The notes under the pieces were generated by a model. It searched no databases. It saw only the letters and a list, made by a program, of their open reading frames with translations, and was not told the origin of the DNA. From contig DKBB01000001.1 of assembly GCA_002451015.1 (NCBI GenBank), positions 1 through 19,760 of the forward strand: a stretch of 19,760 nt of DNA. The letters run 5' to 3'. The first letter of the stretch is position 1. Each line of letters starts with the position of its first letter. The DNA comes from Acidobacteria bacterium UBA6911. Its GTDB lineage: Bacteria; Acidobacteriota; UBA6911. Below are positions 1-7,838 of this stretch, in pieces. The position numbers and the translations under genes were made by a program.

Positions 1-1223
1 GGATGCTTCATGCCGATCCGTACTGTTCCATATCCGCCCATGGAATGGCCCGCCAGTCCACGGCTGTCCCGGCCGGGAATCGTGCGGTAATTGTCGTCGA
101 TGTAGGAAACCAGATCGCGCGCAATGAAGGATTCCCAGTCGCCTGTGGTGACCGAGTTGGAGTACATGCTCCCCTGAAAAGCCGTCATCGCATTGGGGAT
201 TACCACAATCATTTCCCGGGATCCGGCGGCAAAAGCTTTTTCAGCCACCATCGGCACATTCGTCTGTATTGCGGGCAAGGTCCATGCAAGATACCCGGGG
301 CCGAAACCGTGCAGAAGGTACAGGACGGGATAGCGCCGGTCCGGTTCCGCCGCGTAACTGGGGGGGAGGTAGACCGCGACATCCCGATCCGCGGGATCAC
401 CGGCAAGATTGCCTTCGAGCGACGGTCCGTGCACTTTGATTCTTTCCAGTTTTCCCCTCAAAGCAGGCCGGGGGGCTCTTTCAACCGGCTTGACACCGGC
501 CGGTATTTCAAACATTGCGTCGTCTATTGGAATGTTAACGGCAATGCCCTCAAAAGTTTCCTGACGGCTTTGTTCACGCATACCCTCCCTCCTGACGATC
601 ACCTTAGCGGAATGGGCGAAAGTAATGCCTTCAACCTTCCTGTAATTACCTGGATATTGTTCCGTCACCGACGCCATCCCGCCCTCATCGCTCGTACTGG
701 AGATTTTAGCCGGTAAAAACGTCCCGGCATCAATGTGATAGGTAGTGACATAACCGTTCCGTGAAGTAACTTCAATTATATATGCGGGTGAATTTTTGAC
801 TTCCTCCCGGCCGATCAATTCAAGCGTGTAACCGGCGTTTTGATAAAAAGCGAGCCAGTCGATAGTGGAAGCGAGGTTCTCTTCAAAGGTATTGGGAGCG
901 CTTCTTTCCAATGTCTGCAACGGTGTTTCCGAATCGGGATTATACATCCAAACACTTTTATCGCATTCCACGGATGTAAGTTTGTTCTCTCCAAAGGAAA
1001 TCTCGGACCGGGAACAGTGAGGCCGTTTTAAATACAGGGTGTGCTGACTTGACTCTCCTTTATGTATTATTTTCAGCGTCCGTACGCTTCGAAGCGTCTC
1101 CGCCCCTCCCAACGCTTCTTCGTTTTTTTTGAGAATCTGCTCCAGCGTCAGGTCCTGCGCCGACGCGGCGAAACACGTTAAAAGGATAAAAAGGCCTGCG
1201 CACATTCTTCTCATGGCTGCCAT
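1..1223 (-). CDS. Secreted esterase with N-terminal LolA-like domain (C-terminus off window)
   Basis: Reading the minus strand from ATG at 1223 gives an uninterrupted frame of 407 codons that leaves the window at base 1, so the C-terminus is missing. A signal peptide is clear ([19 protein letters not shown], then QD). Residues about 24-245 resemble the LolA-like fold of outer-membrane lipoprotein-sorting proteins, beginning with an [12 protein letters not shown] motif common in that group. A PF00756-type esterase domain follows: [21 protein letters not shown], a nucleophile elbow GHSMGGYG and then RIGMKH. The serine of GHSMGG should be the nucleophile; the acid and histidine lie outside the window. 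The likely role is periplasmic or extracellular ester hydrolysis, substrate unknown. ATG 1223 has GGGGTGA just upstream; ATG 1214 would also leave a good signal peptide. The gene is divergent from the glutamate dehydrogenase. The domain fusion is unusual and the function of the N-terminal half is inferred. Confidence 0.85.
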   Translation of the reverse strand, partial: MAAMRRMCAGLFILLTCFAASAQDLTLEQILKKNEEALGGAETLRSVRTLKIIHKGESSQHTLYLKRPHCSRSEISFGENKLTSVECDKSVWMYNPDSETPLQTLERSAPNTFEENLASTIDWLAFYQNAGYTLELIGREEVKNSPAYIIEVTSRNGYVTTYHIDAGTFLPAKISSTSDEGGMASVTEQYPGNYRKVEGITFAHSAKVIVRREGMREQSRQETFEGIAVNIPIDDAMFEIPAGVKPVERAPRPALRGKLERIKVHGPSLEGNLAGDPADRDVAVYLPPSYAAEPDRRYPVLYLLHGFGPGYLAWTLPAIQTNVPMVAEKAFAAGSREMIVVIPNAMTAFQGSMYSNSVTTGDWESFIARDLVSYIDDNYRTIPGRDSRGLAGHSMGGYGTVRIGMKH

Positions 1224-1234
1224 ACTTCACCCCC

Positions 1235-1282
1235 GTGACTATAATGAAGTTCTTATAATATTTCTGAAATTATAGCAGTCAC
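1235..1282. repeat. Imperfect inverted repeat in the divergent intergenic region
   Basis: GTGACTATAAT (1235-1245) is complementary to ATTATAGCAGTCAC (1269-1282) apart from a 3-base bulge, giving 11 paired bases around a 23-base centre. The right arm covers the candidate -10 of the leftward esterase gene. It could be an operator or a hairpin in the esterase leader; the sequence alone does not decide. Confidence 0.4.
1262..1277 (-). promoter_or_regulatory. Candidate extended -10 promoter for the esterase gene
   Basis: On the minus strand TGCTATAAT (1277-1269) is a perfect -10 hexamer with the extended TGn motif. It would start RNA near 1262, about 39 bases before ATG 1223. I see no good -35 hexamer at 16-18 bp, which extended -10 promoters tolerate. 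It lies in the right arm of the dyad at 1235-1282. Confidence 0.4.
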
Positions 1283-1329
1283 TCCGACATCACGAAGTAA
1301 ATTTCTTAAAACATACATCGGAATACTGT

Positions 1330-1358
1330 TTGTTTCAGAAGGCCGTAACCATTAGAAT
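1330..1358 (+). promoter_or_regulatory. Candidate sigma-70 promoter for the glutamate dehydrogenase gene
   Basis: TTGTTT (1330-1335) and TAGAAT (1353-1358, five of six consensus bases) are separated by exactly 17 bp. Transcription would begin near 1365. That leaves almost no leader for an ATG at 1367 but a 38-base leader with a Shine-Dalgarno for ATG 1403, so it agrees with the shorter start. The -35 match is weak. Confidence 0.4.
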
Positions 1359-1402
1359 CGAAAGAAATGATCCCAAGGCGCCCAGACAAGGAGAACACCC
1401 GC

Positions 1403-4273
1403 ATGGACTTTTACCAGGAAGCGTCCGAAAAAACCGGCCTGACGGCAGAAACGGTCAAGAAGATTGAAAACCTGATCCTTCGGAAAGAGATTTTTTCCAG
1501 GGAAAGGATACAGAAGGGGCTGCATACCTTTTTCTGCAAAATCGGCATGGTCCGCTACTATTTTCTAACCACGCCGGCGGAAACGATTGCCAATCACATC
1601 GAGTCGATACTGGCCGCGGAGATCATCGCCATCAATCGCGGCAGCAACCGCCTGGATGTAGACTTCGTCAGCGAACAGCCCGACAGCGCCATGTACCTTG
1701 TGAATGACGAACATGAAAAAGCGGTCGATATCGAAAGAAGGATGGAAGCCCTTTTCCCCTGCTATCGCCTGCAAAGCTACCGCACTCCGGGAATCGCGCT
1801 TCAATCCCACTTCAGAAGTTACTTTGTCGCCCAGCCGATTTACGAAATGCCGGAGGCTCCGGAAACGGAGACCGACATCAACAAAGTGGCTGCCAGGCAG
1901 TTCCTGGAGATGACCACACAGGAAGCCCGCGACCGGTACCAGACAGTATTGAAGGAATCCTTCAGCTGGAACAAGCCCTACTTCCGTGTCACCGACAAGG
2001 TTCGTGATGAAATAAGGATTATGATCTCGGTGCCCCAGACCGGCGCCCGCCGCATGATGTCCGGCATCTCGGATATCATCAACTTCTACGGGCTTGTAAG
2101 CATTCACAAGTACGCCGAACCCTTCTCCAACGGGCGACTGATTATATCCGTGTACCTGGATGCAGCTTCGGCACGCCCGCATATAGACGATATCCTTACC
2201 GATATAAGCCTGGCCTACGTGAATCCGGAGAACGAATTGTCCCCTCTCATCCGAAAACATGTTCTATCCGTGCACGAAATGTTCTACGCGCGGAGCGCCT
2301 GGAAATTTACCCACCATTTTCTGAGCAGTTTTAGTATCGAATACATGGCGCTCTGGGAGGAATTGAAGGACCGCCCCGACCTGGTAGACATCCTGAGCAC
2401 TCTGCGGACCCGCCTGGTGAAGGATTCCTACACGGAGTCGAGGATCATCAAGACCATCTATAAAAATCCCGAAGCCATAAAAAAGCTTTATACCCATTTT
2501 GAAAACCGCTTCAAACCCAAGATACAAAGCACCGAAAGTGCGGATTCGCTCAATTTCGACAGCGTTTCCAACGAAATTGACCGCGCGGTCCTGGAGTTCT
2601 TCCGTCTTTTCAACGAGGTCGTTCAAAAGACAAATTTTTATAAACGCGACAAAACCTCCCTCTCCTTCCGCCTCGATTCCGGTCGTTTTCTGGATCCGAT
2701 CGAATACAAAGAAAAGCCCTACGGGGTCTTTATGATTCTGGCCAAAGAACTCCACGGCTTCCACGTCAGGTTCCGTGACATCGCGCGCGGAGGTATCCGG
2801 ATTGTTCGATCCAGGGACGCCGAAAATTTCGATAAAAATTCCGATTCGATATTCGATGAAAATTACAATCTGGCGCTTACCCAGCAGAAGAAGAACAAGG
2901 ACATCCCCGAAGGAGGATCCAAAGGCACCATTTTATTGAACCTGGATTATCAGGACAAAGAGAACGAGGCTTTTCATAAATACGTGGACGGACTGCTGGA
3001 TGTCATCCAGCCAGATGAAGCCGTTAAAGACTATTACGGCAATGAAGAAATTCTGTTCATCGGACCCGACGAAGGAACGGCCGATCTTATGAGTTGGGCG
3101 TCCCGGCGCGCCAGGGAACGGGGATACAAGTTCTGGCAATCTTTTGCCACGGGCAAATACCTTCCCGAGGGCGGCATCCCGCACGACGTCTATGGTATGA
3201 CAACCAATTCCGTTCATGAATATGTCCTTGGAATCCTGAGAAAACTGGGCCTCCGGGAGGAGACGATCCTCAAAGTGCAAACCGGCGGACCGGACGGGGA
3301 CCTGGGCAGTAATGAAATCCTGATTTCCAGGGACAAAACCACGTGCATTATCGACGGCAGCGGCGTCCTGTTCGATCCGGATGGACTGGACCGGCAGGAA
3401 ATGAAGGAATTGGCCGGGAAACGGCAGATGATTGAAAACTTCCAAAGAAGCAGACTCGGCCCCCGCGGTTTTCTCGTTCGTGTCAACGATTCCAATATCA
3501 CTCTCCCGGACGGCACCCGGGTCCAGGACGGGTTGGACTTTCGCAACACCTTTCACCTGCATCCCATGCTGAAGGCGGACCTGTTTGTTCCTTGCGGAGG
3601 GCGGCCCAATTCCATCACCATCCAAAACTGGAAGCAGCTTCTGGACGATAACGGCGCGCCCCGATTCAAATTCATCGTGGAAGGGGCGAACCTGTTTCTG
3701 ACCCAGCAGGCAAGGCTGGCCCTGGAGGCGAAGGGCGTTCTTATTTTCAAGGATGCTTCCGCAAACAAGGGCGGGGTCACCTCTTCATCCCTGGAAGTTC
3801 TCGCTTCCCTGGCAATGTCGGACGAGGACTATATGAAACACCTTTGTGTCCTGGATGGGAAAGTGCCGGAATTCCGTAATCGATACGTTCACGACGTCCT
3901 GAATACGATACGGGAAAACGCCAGGATGGAATTCGAAGTGTTGTGGGATGAACACCTGAAATCGAAAACTCCGCTCTCCATTCTGACGGACCGGCTGAGT
4001 GACAGGATCAACACGGTTTCGGATTCCATCCGGGAATCCGATTTATGGAAGGAACCCGGGACATTCAAAACCGTGATTGGAAATCACTGTCCCCCGTCTC
4101 TTGTAAAAATGGCAGGCATTGACGGAATCATCCAGCGCGTACCCCAAAACTATCTCCAGGCTATTGTATCCGCCTGGCTGGCCAGCCATTTTATCTATCA
4201 GTTCGGCCTGGACGCAGACGAAATCGATTTTCATAATTTTATCCATCATCTGCCGGAAAACAAAGAACCCTAG
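1403..4273 (+). CDS. NAD-specific glutamate dehydrogenase, large (about 115 kDa) type
   Basis: This is a 956-residue cytoplasmic enzyme expected to oxidise glutamate to 2-oxoglutarate and ammonia with NAD. The N-terminal half (to about residue 430) is the regulatory extension of large GDHs. The catalytic half has ARGGIRIVRSRD, a lysine-rich QQKKNKDIPEGGSKGT segment, PDEGTADLMSWAS, the nucleotide-binding VQTGGPDGDLGSNEI, PCGGRPNSI, and FIVEGANLF followed by DASANKGGVTSSS. Its length is far above hexameric GdhA (about 450) and below the 180-kDa class (about 1600). I chose ATG 1403 over in-frame ATG 1367 because AAGGAG sits 9 bases before it, while 1367 has no clear ribosome site and nearly coincides with the predicted RNA start. 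The gene appears to stand alone; a catabolic role in amino-acid use is inferred. The family call is secure. Confidence 0.95.
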   Translation: MDFYQEASEKTGLTAETVKKIENLILRKEIFSRERIQKGLHTFFCKIGMVRYYFLTTPAETIANHIESILAAEIIAINRGSNRLDVDFVSEQPDSAMYLVNDEHEKAVDIERRMEALFPCYRLQSYRTPGIALQSHFRSYFVAQPIYEMPEAPETETDINKVAARQFLEMTTQEARDRYQTVLKESFSWNKPYFRVTDKVRDEIRIMISVPQTGARRMMSGISDIINFYGLVSIHKYAEPFSNGRLIISVYLDAASARPHIDDILTDISLAYVNPENELSPLIRKHVLSVHEMFYARSAWKFTHHFLSSFSIEYMALWEELKDRPDLVDILSTLRTRLVKDSYTESRIIKTIYKNPEAIKKLYTHFENRFKPKIQSTESADSLNFDSVSNEIDRAVLEFFRLFNEVVQKTNFYKRDKTSLSFRLDSGRFLDPIEYKEKPYGVFMILAKELHGFHVRFRDIARGGIRIVRSRDAENFDKNSDSIFDENYNLALTQQKKNKDIPEGGSKGTILLNLDYQDKENEAFHKYVDGLLDVIQPDEAVKDYYGNEEILFIGPDEGTADLMSWASRRARERGYKFWQSFATGKYLPEGGIPHDVYGMTTNSVHEYVLGILRKLGLREETILKVQTGGPDGDLGSNEILISRDKTTCIIDGSGVLFDPDGLDRQEMKELAGKRQMIENFQRSRLGPRGFLVRVNDSNITLPDGTRVQDGLDFRNTFHLHPMLKADLFVPCGGRPNSITIQNWKQLLDDNGAPRFKFIVEGANLFLTQQARLALEAKGVLIFKDASANKGGVTSSSLEVLASLAMSDEDYMKHLCVLDGKVPEFRNRYVHDVLNTIRENARMEFEVLWDEHLKSKTPLSILTDRLSDRINTVSDSIRESDLWKEPGTFKTVIGNHCPPSLVKMAGIDGIIQRVPQNYLQAIVSAWLASHFIYQFGLDADEIDFHNFIHHLPENKEP

Positions 4274-4699
4274 ATCAATATAAATACTTGATATCTATTA
4301 TTTTATAGATGATTGATAAAAATTAAAAAATCCGGCTGTTTTCTCAAGTAATCCCATCAGATTTCATGTATCGACCATCCCCACGCCCTGTTCTGACAGG
4401 ATTCCAGCCGCTTTGCCACTCGAGCGGCTTCATCCATATCGAGACGGTCTGCCCGATGGAGGATACGCCGGGGTACCAGAGACTATTCAGCAAATACGGA
4501 CCAGATGTAAATTCTGGCATTTTTTTTCTGGCCGCAGTATTATCCCAATATCATTATTTCAAATTGAAAGCATCGGTTTTCCCGACAGTCATAATCCGCC
4601 GCCTATTTCTGGAATGCTCGTAACGGGAAAACCTTTTTCTCATGACGTAATCACCTCGAATTTCGGCAAGAATGAAAGACTGGAAAGGAGGTTAGGATC
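4274..4699. other. 426-base intergenic region with several hairpins, no convincing gene
   Basis: The first part is AT-rich and holds a weak hairpin, ATCTAT (4293-4298) with ATAGAT (4305-4310), just after the GDH stop. Two GC-richer hairpins follow: CCTGT/ACAGG (4387-4391, 4396-4400) and AGCCGCT/AGCGGCT (4406-4412, 4423-4429). A terminator-like hairpin with a T tract lies at 4501-4527. Two short open frames across here lack ribosome sites and family resemblance. A promoter for the next gene is not clear: TTGAAA (4564-4569) is followed by CATAAT (4590-4595) at a poor 20-bp spacing. Confidence 0.5.
4501..4527 (+). terminator. Candidate intrinsic terminator
   Basis: CCAGA (4501-4505) pairs with TCTGG (4513-4517) around a 7-base loop, and eight T residues (4520-4527) follow after CA. 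The stem is only 5 bp, so it is marginal, but the T tract is strong. It would end read-through from the dehydrogenase gene or a short transcript carrying the two hairpins upstream. Confidence 0.4.
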
Positions 4700-5125
4700 A
4701 TGACTCGCTCGGAAATTTCAGAATTTTTCGCTAAAAGAAACCAGGCATGGCAGGACCATGACGCCGAGGCACTCGCGACCGGTCACGCTGAAGACGGAGC
4801 AATCGAAAGCCCACTTTGGGGAAATATCAATGGTCGCAGCGCTATCCATAAAAGTTATGCGGAATGGTATACCATCTTTCCGGACGCAGAGTATCATGAG
4901 GAGTATCTGTTGATTGACGGCGATCAGGCGGCACAGTTCGTTAAAATTTCCGGAACCCAGCAGCGCGATCTCTGCGGCTTCCCGGCCACAGGAAAGCGGA
5001 TGCAGTTTCTCGAAGTATCTCTGTATTTCTTTTCAGAGGGCAGGATATCGCGTGAAATCCGGATCTACGACTTTACCGGCTTCCTCGTGCAGTTGGGCGC
5101 CCTTAAGGCAAGACCGGCATTTTGA
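4700..5125 (+). CDS. SnoaL-like (NTF2-fold) protein
   Basis: This 141-residue protein has the shape of the SnoaL-like polyketide cyclase/ester cyclase group: an N-terminal helix (EISEFFAKRNQAWQDHDAE), then LATGHAEDGAIESPLWGNI, GRSAIHKSYAEWYTIFPDA, a middle strand (EEYLLIDGDQAAQFVKISGTQ) and a closing segment with SREIRIYDFTGFLVQLGAL. The fold forms a cone-shaped pocket and serves many small-molecule functions, so the substrate cannot be assigned. The start is well supported: AAGGAGG lies 8 bases before ATG 4700. There is no signal peptide, so it should be cytoplasmic. It precedes the STAS gene by 164 bases on the same strand and could be co-transcribed with the signalling pair, but nothing shows a functional tie. 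Confidence 0.8.
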   Translation: MTRSEISEFFAKRNQAWQDHDAEALATGHAEDGAIESPLWGNINGRSAIHKSYAEWYTIFPDAEYHEEYLLIDGDQAAQFVKISGTQQRDLCGFPATGKRMQFLEVSLYFFSEGRISREIRIYDFTGFLVQLGALKARPAF

Positions 5126-5289
5126 CTTTAGTTCGCACTTTTATAAGATTTTAAGGCAATCCGGAGAATTTAGGCTAAAATTAATCTGACAATTGCATTC
5201 CTTGACCGATAAAACTTTATTGTAGCGATGTTGGTATGATGGAGATGAGTGCCGAATAAGAATCCCTGCCTCAGGAACGGAGGATTGTC

Positions 5290-5628
5290 ATGAAAATCGA
5301 TATAAGAACGGTTGGAAATGTGAAAATACTGGATTGCAGTGGGAAAATCACCCTGGGTGAAGGAACGATGTCGATCCGCAAGACGGTGCGGGAGCTTGTG
5401 GATAGCGGTTCGAAGAATATACTTCTCAACCTCGCCGAAATCAGCTACATCGACAGTTCCGGCATCGGTGAACTGGTGGGCAGTTACGCCAGCGCTTCAA
5501 ATCGCGAAGCCAAATTAAAGCTTCTTAACCTGACGAACAAGATACAACAACTACTCACCATTACAAAGCTGCTGACTGTTTTCGAAACTTTCAAAAACGA
5601 AGAAGCTGCACTTGCGAGCTTTCAGTAG
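5290..5628 (+). CDS. STAS-domain anti-sigma-factor antagonist (SpoIIAA/RsbV-like)
   Basis: The whole 112-residue protein is one STAS domain: MKIDIRTVGNVKILDCSGKI, then LNLAEISYIDSSGIGELVGS and LKLLNLTNKIQQLLTITKL. The serine after Asp55 in YIDSSG (Ser56) matches the position phosphorylated by anti-sigma kinases in SpoIIAA/RsbV. In the family, the unphosphorylated form binds the anti-sigma kinase and frees its partner, and a PP2C phosphatase restores the antagonist. The next gene encodes such a phosphatase, so it probably dephosphorylates this protein (inferred from the neighbourhood). GGAGG lies 7 bases before the ATG. No RsbW-like kinase is in the window; the partner must be elsewhere or the output may not be a sigma factor. 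Confidence 0.92.
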   Translation: MKIDIRTVGNVKILDCSGKITLGEGTMSIRKTVRELVDSGSKNILLNLAEISYIDSSGIGELVGSYASASNREAKLKLLNLTNKIQQLLTITKLLTVFETFKNEEAALASFQ

Positions 5629-5665
5629 CCTTAATGGAAAGACAGGCATAATCAAAAAGTCGAAC

Positions 5666-5680
5666 TCAGGCTTTGCCTGA
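5666..5680 (+). other. Small hairpin between the STAS and phosphatase genes
   Basis: TCAGGC (5666-5671) and GCCTGA (5675-5680) form a perfect 6-bp stem with a TTT loop. No T tract follows, so it is not a convincing terminator. It may modulate processing or relative expression of the two genes. Confidence 0.3.
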
Positions 5681-5712
5681 AGCACGATAAAAGGATAATG
5701 GAGCGGCGGAAT

Positions 5713-7752
5713 ATGACCGACAGCTATTCCATAATGCTGGTTGGAATGGATGCCAAAGAGGCGAATGCCGCCTCGGCGCTACTGTCCGGGTCCGGTCACA
5801 ATATAATTACCACAGCAAATATCGACGAAGCCGGAGAAAAAATCCGGTCGCAGCCGATAGATGTCATTTATCTTAAAGTTACCGACAAGGACAGTGCGGC
5901 AGACAGGCTGAATGAGATATCCCAGTTAAATCCTTCCCTGCCTGTAATTGTGGTTGGAAATCGTACGACGGAACTCTTTATCCAGGACGCCTGGCGTGCC
6001 GGTGCGGCGGACGTTTTGTCGCTCCCCCTTACGCCCGATGCCTTGAGCAACAGCCTGCAGCGGATGCGCCGAAAGCTTTCGTCGGGTGACACACATCAGA
6101 CCGAGTCGGTATCCGCCCGCTTTTTTTATCTCGACGAGACCGGAAAGGAAAACAGAGTTGCGATCAAGCCTCCCCGATTCACCATGGGGAGAAGTTCGGA
6201 AAATGATCTTGTTCTCAGCCAGATGGGCGTTTCCCGGTCTCACGCCGAAGTGCTGATCCAGGATGAACAATACCTTCTGCACGATCTCAAAAGCAAAATG
6301 GGCACTTTCCTGAACGGCATCAGAATTCAGAAGGCCCCGTTGAAGAACGGGGACAGAGTGCAGCTTGGAGGTCTCCACGGCACAAGCCTTTCATTTCACA
6401 CGGGGGACCTCCTGCAGAGCCTGCTGAGTCTCTCGGACCCCGAAGCCGAAGTCGGTTTGTCGCTCTATGGATTCAAGGAAGTCGGAAAGCTTTTTGCAAC
6501 CTTCCGGGCTCTCAGTTCCATTGCCGTGCTTGACGATCTGCTCGCCCTGGTGGTGGATGCCGCCATTGAACTGACGGGAGCGGAGCGCGGATTCATAATG
6601 CTCAAGGAACCGAACGGAGACCTGAATTTCCGCTGTGCCCGCAACAACAATAAAAAACCGTTGGATGGAGCGTGTTTCCAGACAAGCCAGCGGGTGCCTC
6701 ATGATGTATTCAAAACCGGAAAGTCTGTTGTCATCAAGGATCTGGATTTTGAGCAGGGGAGCGAAGGTCACGATTTCACGAGGCAGCTCGGATTGCGAAG
6801 CATTTCGTGCGTTCCACTACGCTACCTCACCGTGCGTGACGTCTACAATACCTCCACCGTCGGAAGGACGGAAACTATCGGAGTTCTATATGTGGACAGT
6901 CCGAATATCGGCGCCAAAATGTCGGAAACACGGATCGATGCCCTGGAAACACTGGCATCGGAAGCCGCCATGGCGATTTACAACGCACGGCTGTACAAAG
7001 ATTCCCAGGACAAACGAAGATTTGACGAACAACTGGCCATTGCCCGCGAAATCCAGCAGTCTCTTCTTCCTGAACCGGATAGAGATCTTGAGTTTGTTCA
7101 GGCCTGCAGCCAGAGCCTGCCATGCTACATGATCGGGGGAGACTACTTTGATTACTTTGACCTGGAGAACGGATATTTCGGATTCGCGGTGGGCGATGTT
7201 GCCGGGAAAGGAATGCCCGCCGCGATCCTGGCTTCTCTTCTGCAGGGGATGTTCGCGGCTCAAAATCTCCTCGAAGCCCCCCTCCCCTCAATTATCGGCA
7301 GTATCAACCGCAATCTCGTTCAGCGCGGTACGGGCAACCGGTTCGTAACATTTTTCTTCGGGATAATCGATCCTGACGGAAATTGCACCTATGTCAATGC
7401 CGGACACAATCCCCCCTTTCTTGTAAGCCGCGACGGCTCGATGCAGGAGCTGCAGACAGGTGGCATGGTCCTCGGGCTTTTCGTCGAGGCGGAGTACGAA
7501 GCAGGCTCCGTCAGAATGCAACCGGGTGATCACCTGGTGCTGTTCACCGATGGCGTCATTGAGGCCCTCAACTCGGAGGGAGAGGAATACGGCCTCCCGA
7601 GGCTGATAAAACTGCTGCAGGCGAACTCCCTTTCCACCACGCCGGAGATACTATCCCAACTGAAGGACAGTGTTCTTTCATTCTCCGCCCAAACTCCCCA
7701 GCATGACGACATTACCATGATGGTCCTGGGATACCGTGAAACACAGGATTAA
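5713..7752 (+). CDS. SpoIIE-type PP2C phosphatase with degenerate receiver, FHA and GAF domains
   Basis: Residue numbers here count from an in-frame ATG at 5698 (684 residues). Residues 10-125 have a receiver fold, but the phosphoacceptor aspartate is Lys60 (DVIYLK), the acidic pair is reduced to MD (17-18) and the conserved lysine before proline is Leu109, so it should not be phosphorylated. An intact FHA domain (about 140-235) has GRSSEND, SRSHAEV and GTFLNG and should bind phosphothreonine peptides. A GAF domain spans about 270-430 and a linker helix (AREIQQSLLPEP) leads to a SpoIIE PP2C domain (about 470-680) with metal-binding GGDYFDYF, VGDVAGKGM, LFTDGVIEA and HDDITMM. It is the expected phosphatase for the STAS protein 84 bases upstream. 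GGAG 9 bases before ATG 5713 favours that start over 5698, where the ribosome site is too close. No membrane segment is seen. Confidence 0.92.
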   Translation: MTDSYSIMLVGMDAKEANAASALLSGSGHNIITTANIDEAGEKIRSQPIDVIYLKVTDKDSAADRLNEISQLNPSLPVIVVGNRTTELFIQDAWRAGAADVLSLPLTPDALSNSLQRMRRKLSSGDTHQTESVSARFFYLDETGKENRVAIKPPRFTMGRSSENDLVLSQMGVSRSHAEVLIQDEQYLLHDLKSKMGTFLNGIRIQKAPLKNGDRVQLGGLHGTSLSFHTGDLLQSLLSLSDPEAEVGLSLYGFKEVGKLFATFRALSSIAVLDDLLALVVDAAIELTGAERGFIMLKEPNGDLNFRCARNNNKKPLDGACFQTSQRVPHDVFKTGKSVVIKDLDFEQGSEGHDFTRQLGLRSISCVPLRYLTVRDVYNTSTVGRTETIGVLYVDSPNIGAKMSETRIDALETLASEAAMAIYNARLYKDSQDKRRFDEQLAIAREIQQSLLPEPDRDLEFVQACSQSLPCYMIGGDYFDYFDLENGYFGFAVGDVAGKGMPAAILASLLQGMFAAQNLLEAPLPSIIGSINRNLVQRGTGNRFVTFFFGIIDPDGNCTYVNAGHNPPFLVSRDGSMQELQTGGMVLGLFVEAEYEAGSVRMQPGDHLVLFTDGVIEALNSEGEEYGLPRLIKLLQANSLSTTPEILSQLKDSVLSFSAQTPQHDDITMMVLGYRETQD

Positions 7753-7763
7753 TTGAATTTTCA

Positions 7764-7794
7764 ACTCTTTTTGACCTTGTAATCTGAAAAGAGT
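7764..7794. terminator. Inverted repeat between convergent genes, possible bidirectional terminator
   Basis: ACTCTTTT (7764-7771) and AAAAGAGT (7787-7794) are perfect 8-bp arms around a 15-base loop. They sit just after the phosphatase stop (7752) and shortly before the end of the convergent gene (7839). The arm itself gives runs of T or A in each direction, but the stem is AT-rich and the loop long, so strength is doubtful. Confidence 0.4.
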
Positions 7795-7838
7795 GTTCCC
7801 CGGGGAATCCTCGATGCAGCAGGAAGACCTGGAACGAG

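Noticed and set aside
3..716. Open frame of 237 codons on the + strand
   Set aside because: It is antisense to the esterase frame, whose translation shows clear esterase motifs and a signal peptide; the + frame has no ribosome site or family resemblance.
1565..2260. 231-codon minus-strand frame inside the glutamate dehydrogenase gene
   Set aside because: Antisense shadow of a strongly coding + strand gene; the translation is low-complexity in Val, Gly and His with no recognisable domain. The same holds for the minus frames at 2264-2764 and 2933-3625.
4413..4703. 96-codon + strand frame overlapping the SnoaL-like start by 4 bases
   Set aside because: The ATGA overlap suggests coupling, but the frame crosses the hairpins and T tract, lacks a ribosome site and has an unnatural composition; a second frame at 4366-4623 competes over the same bases.
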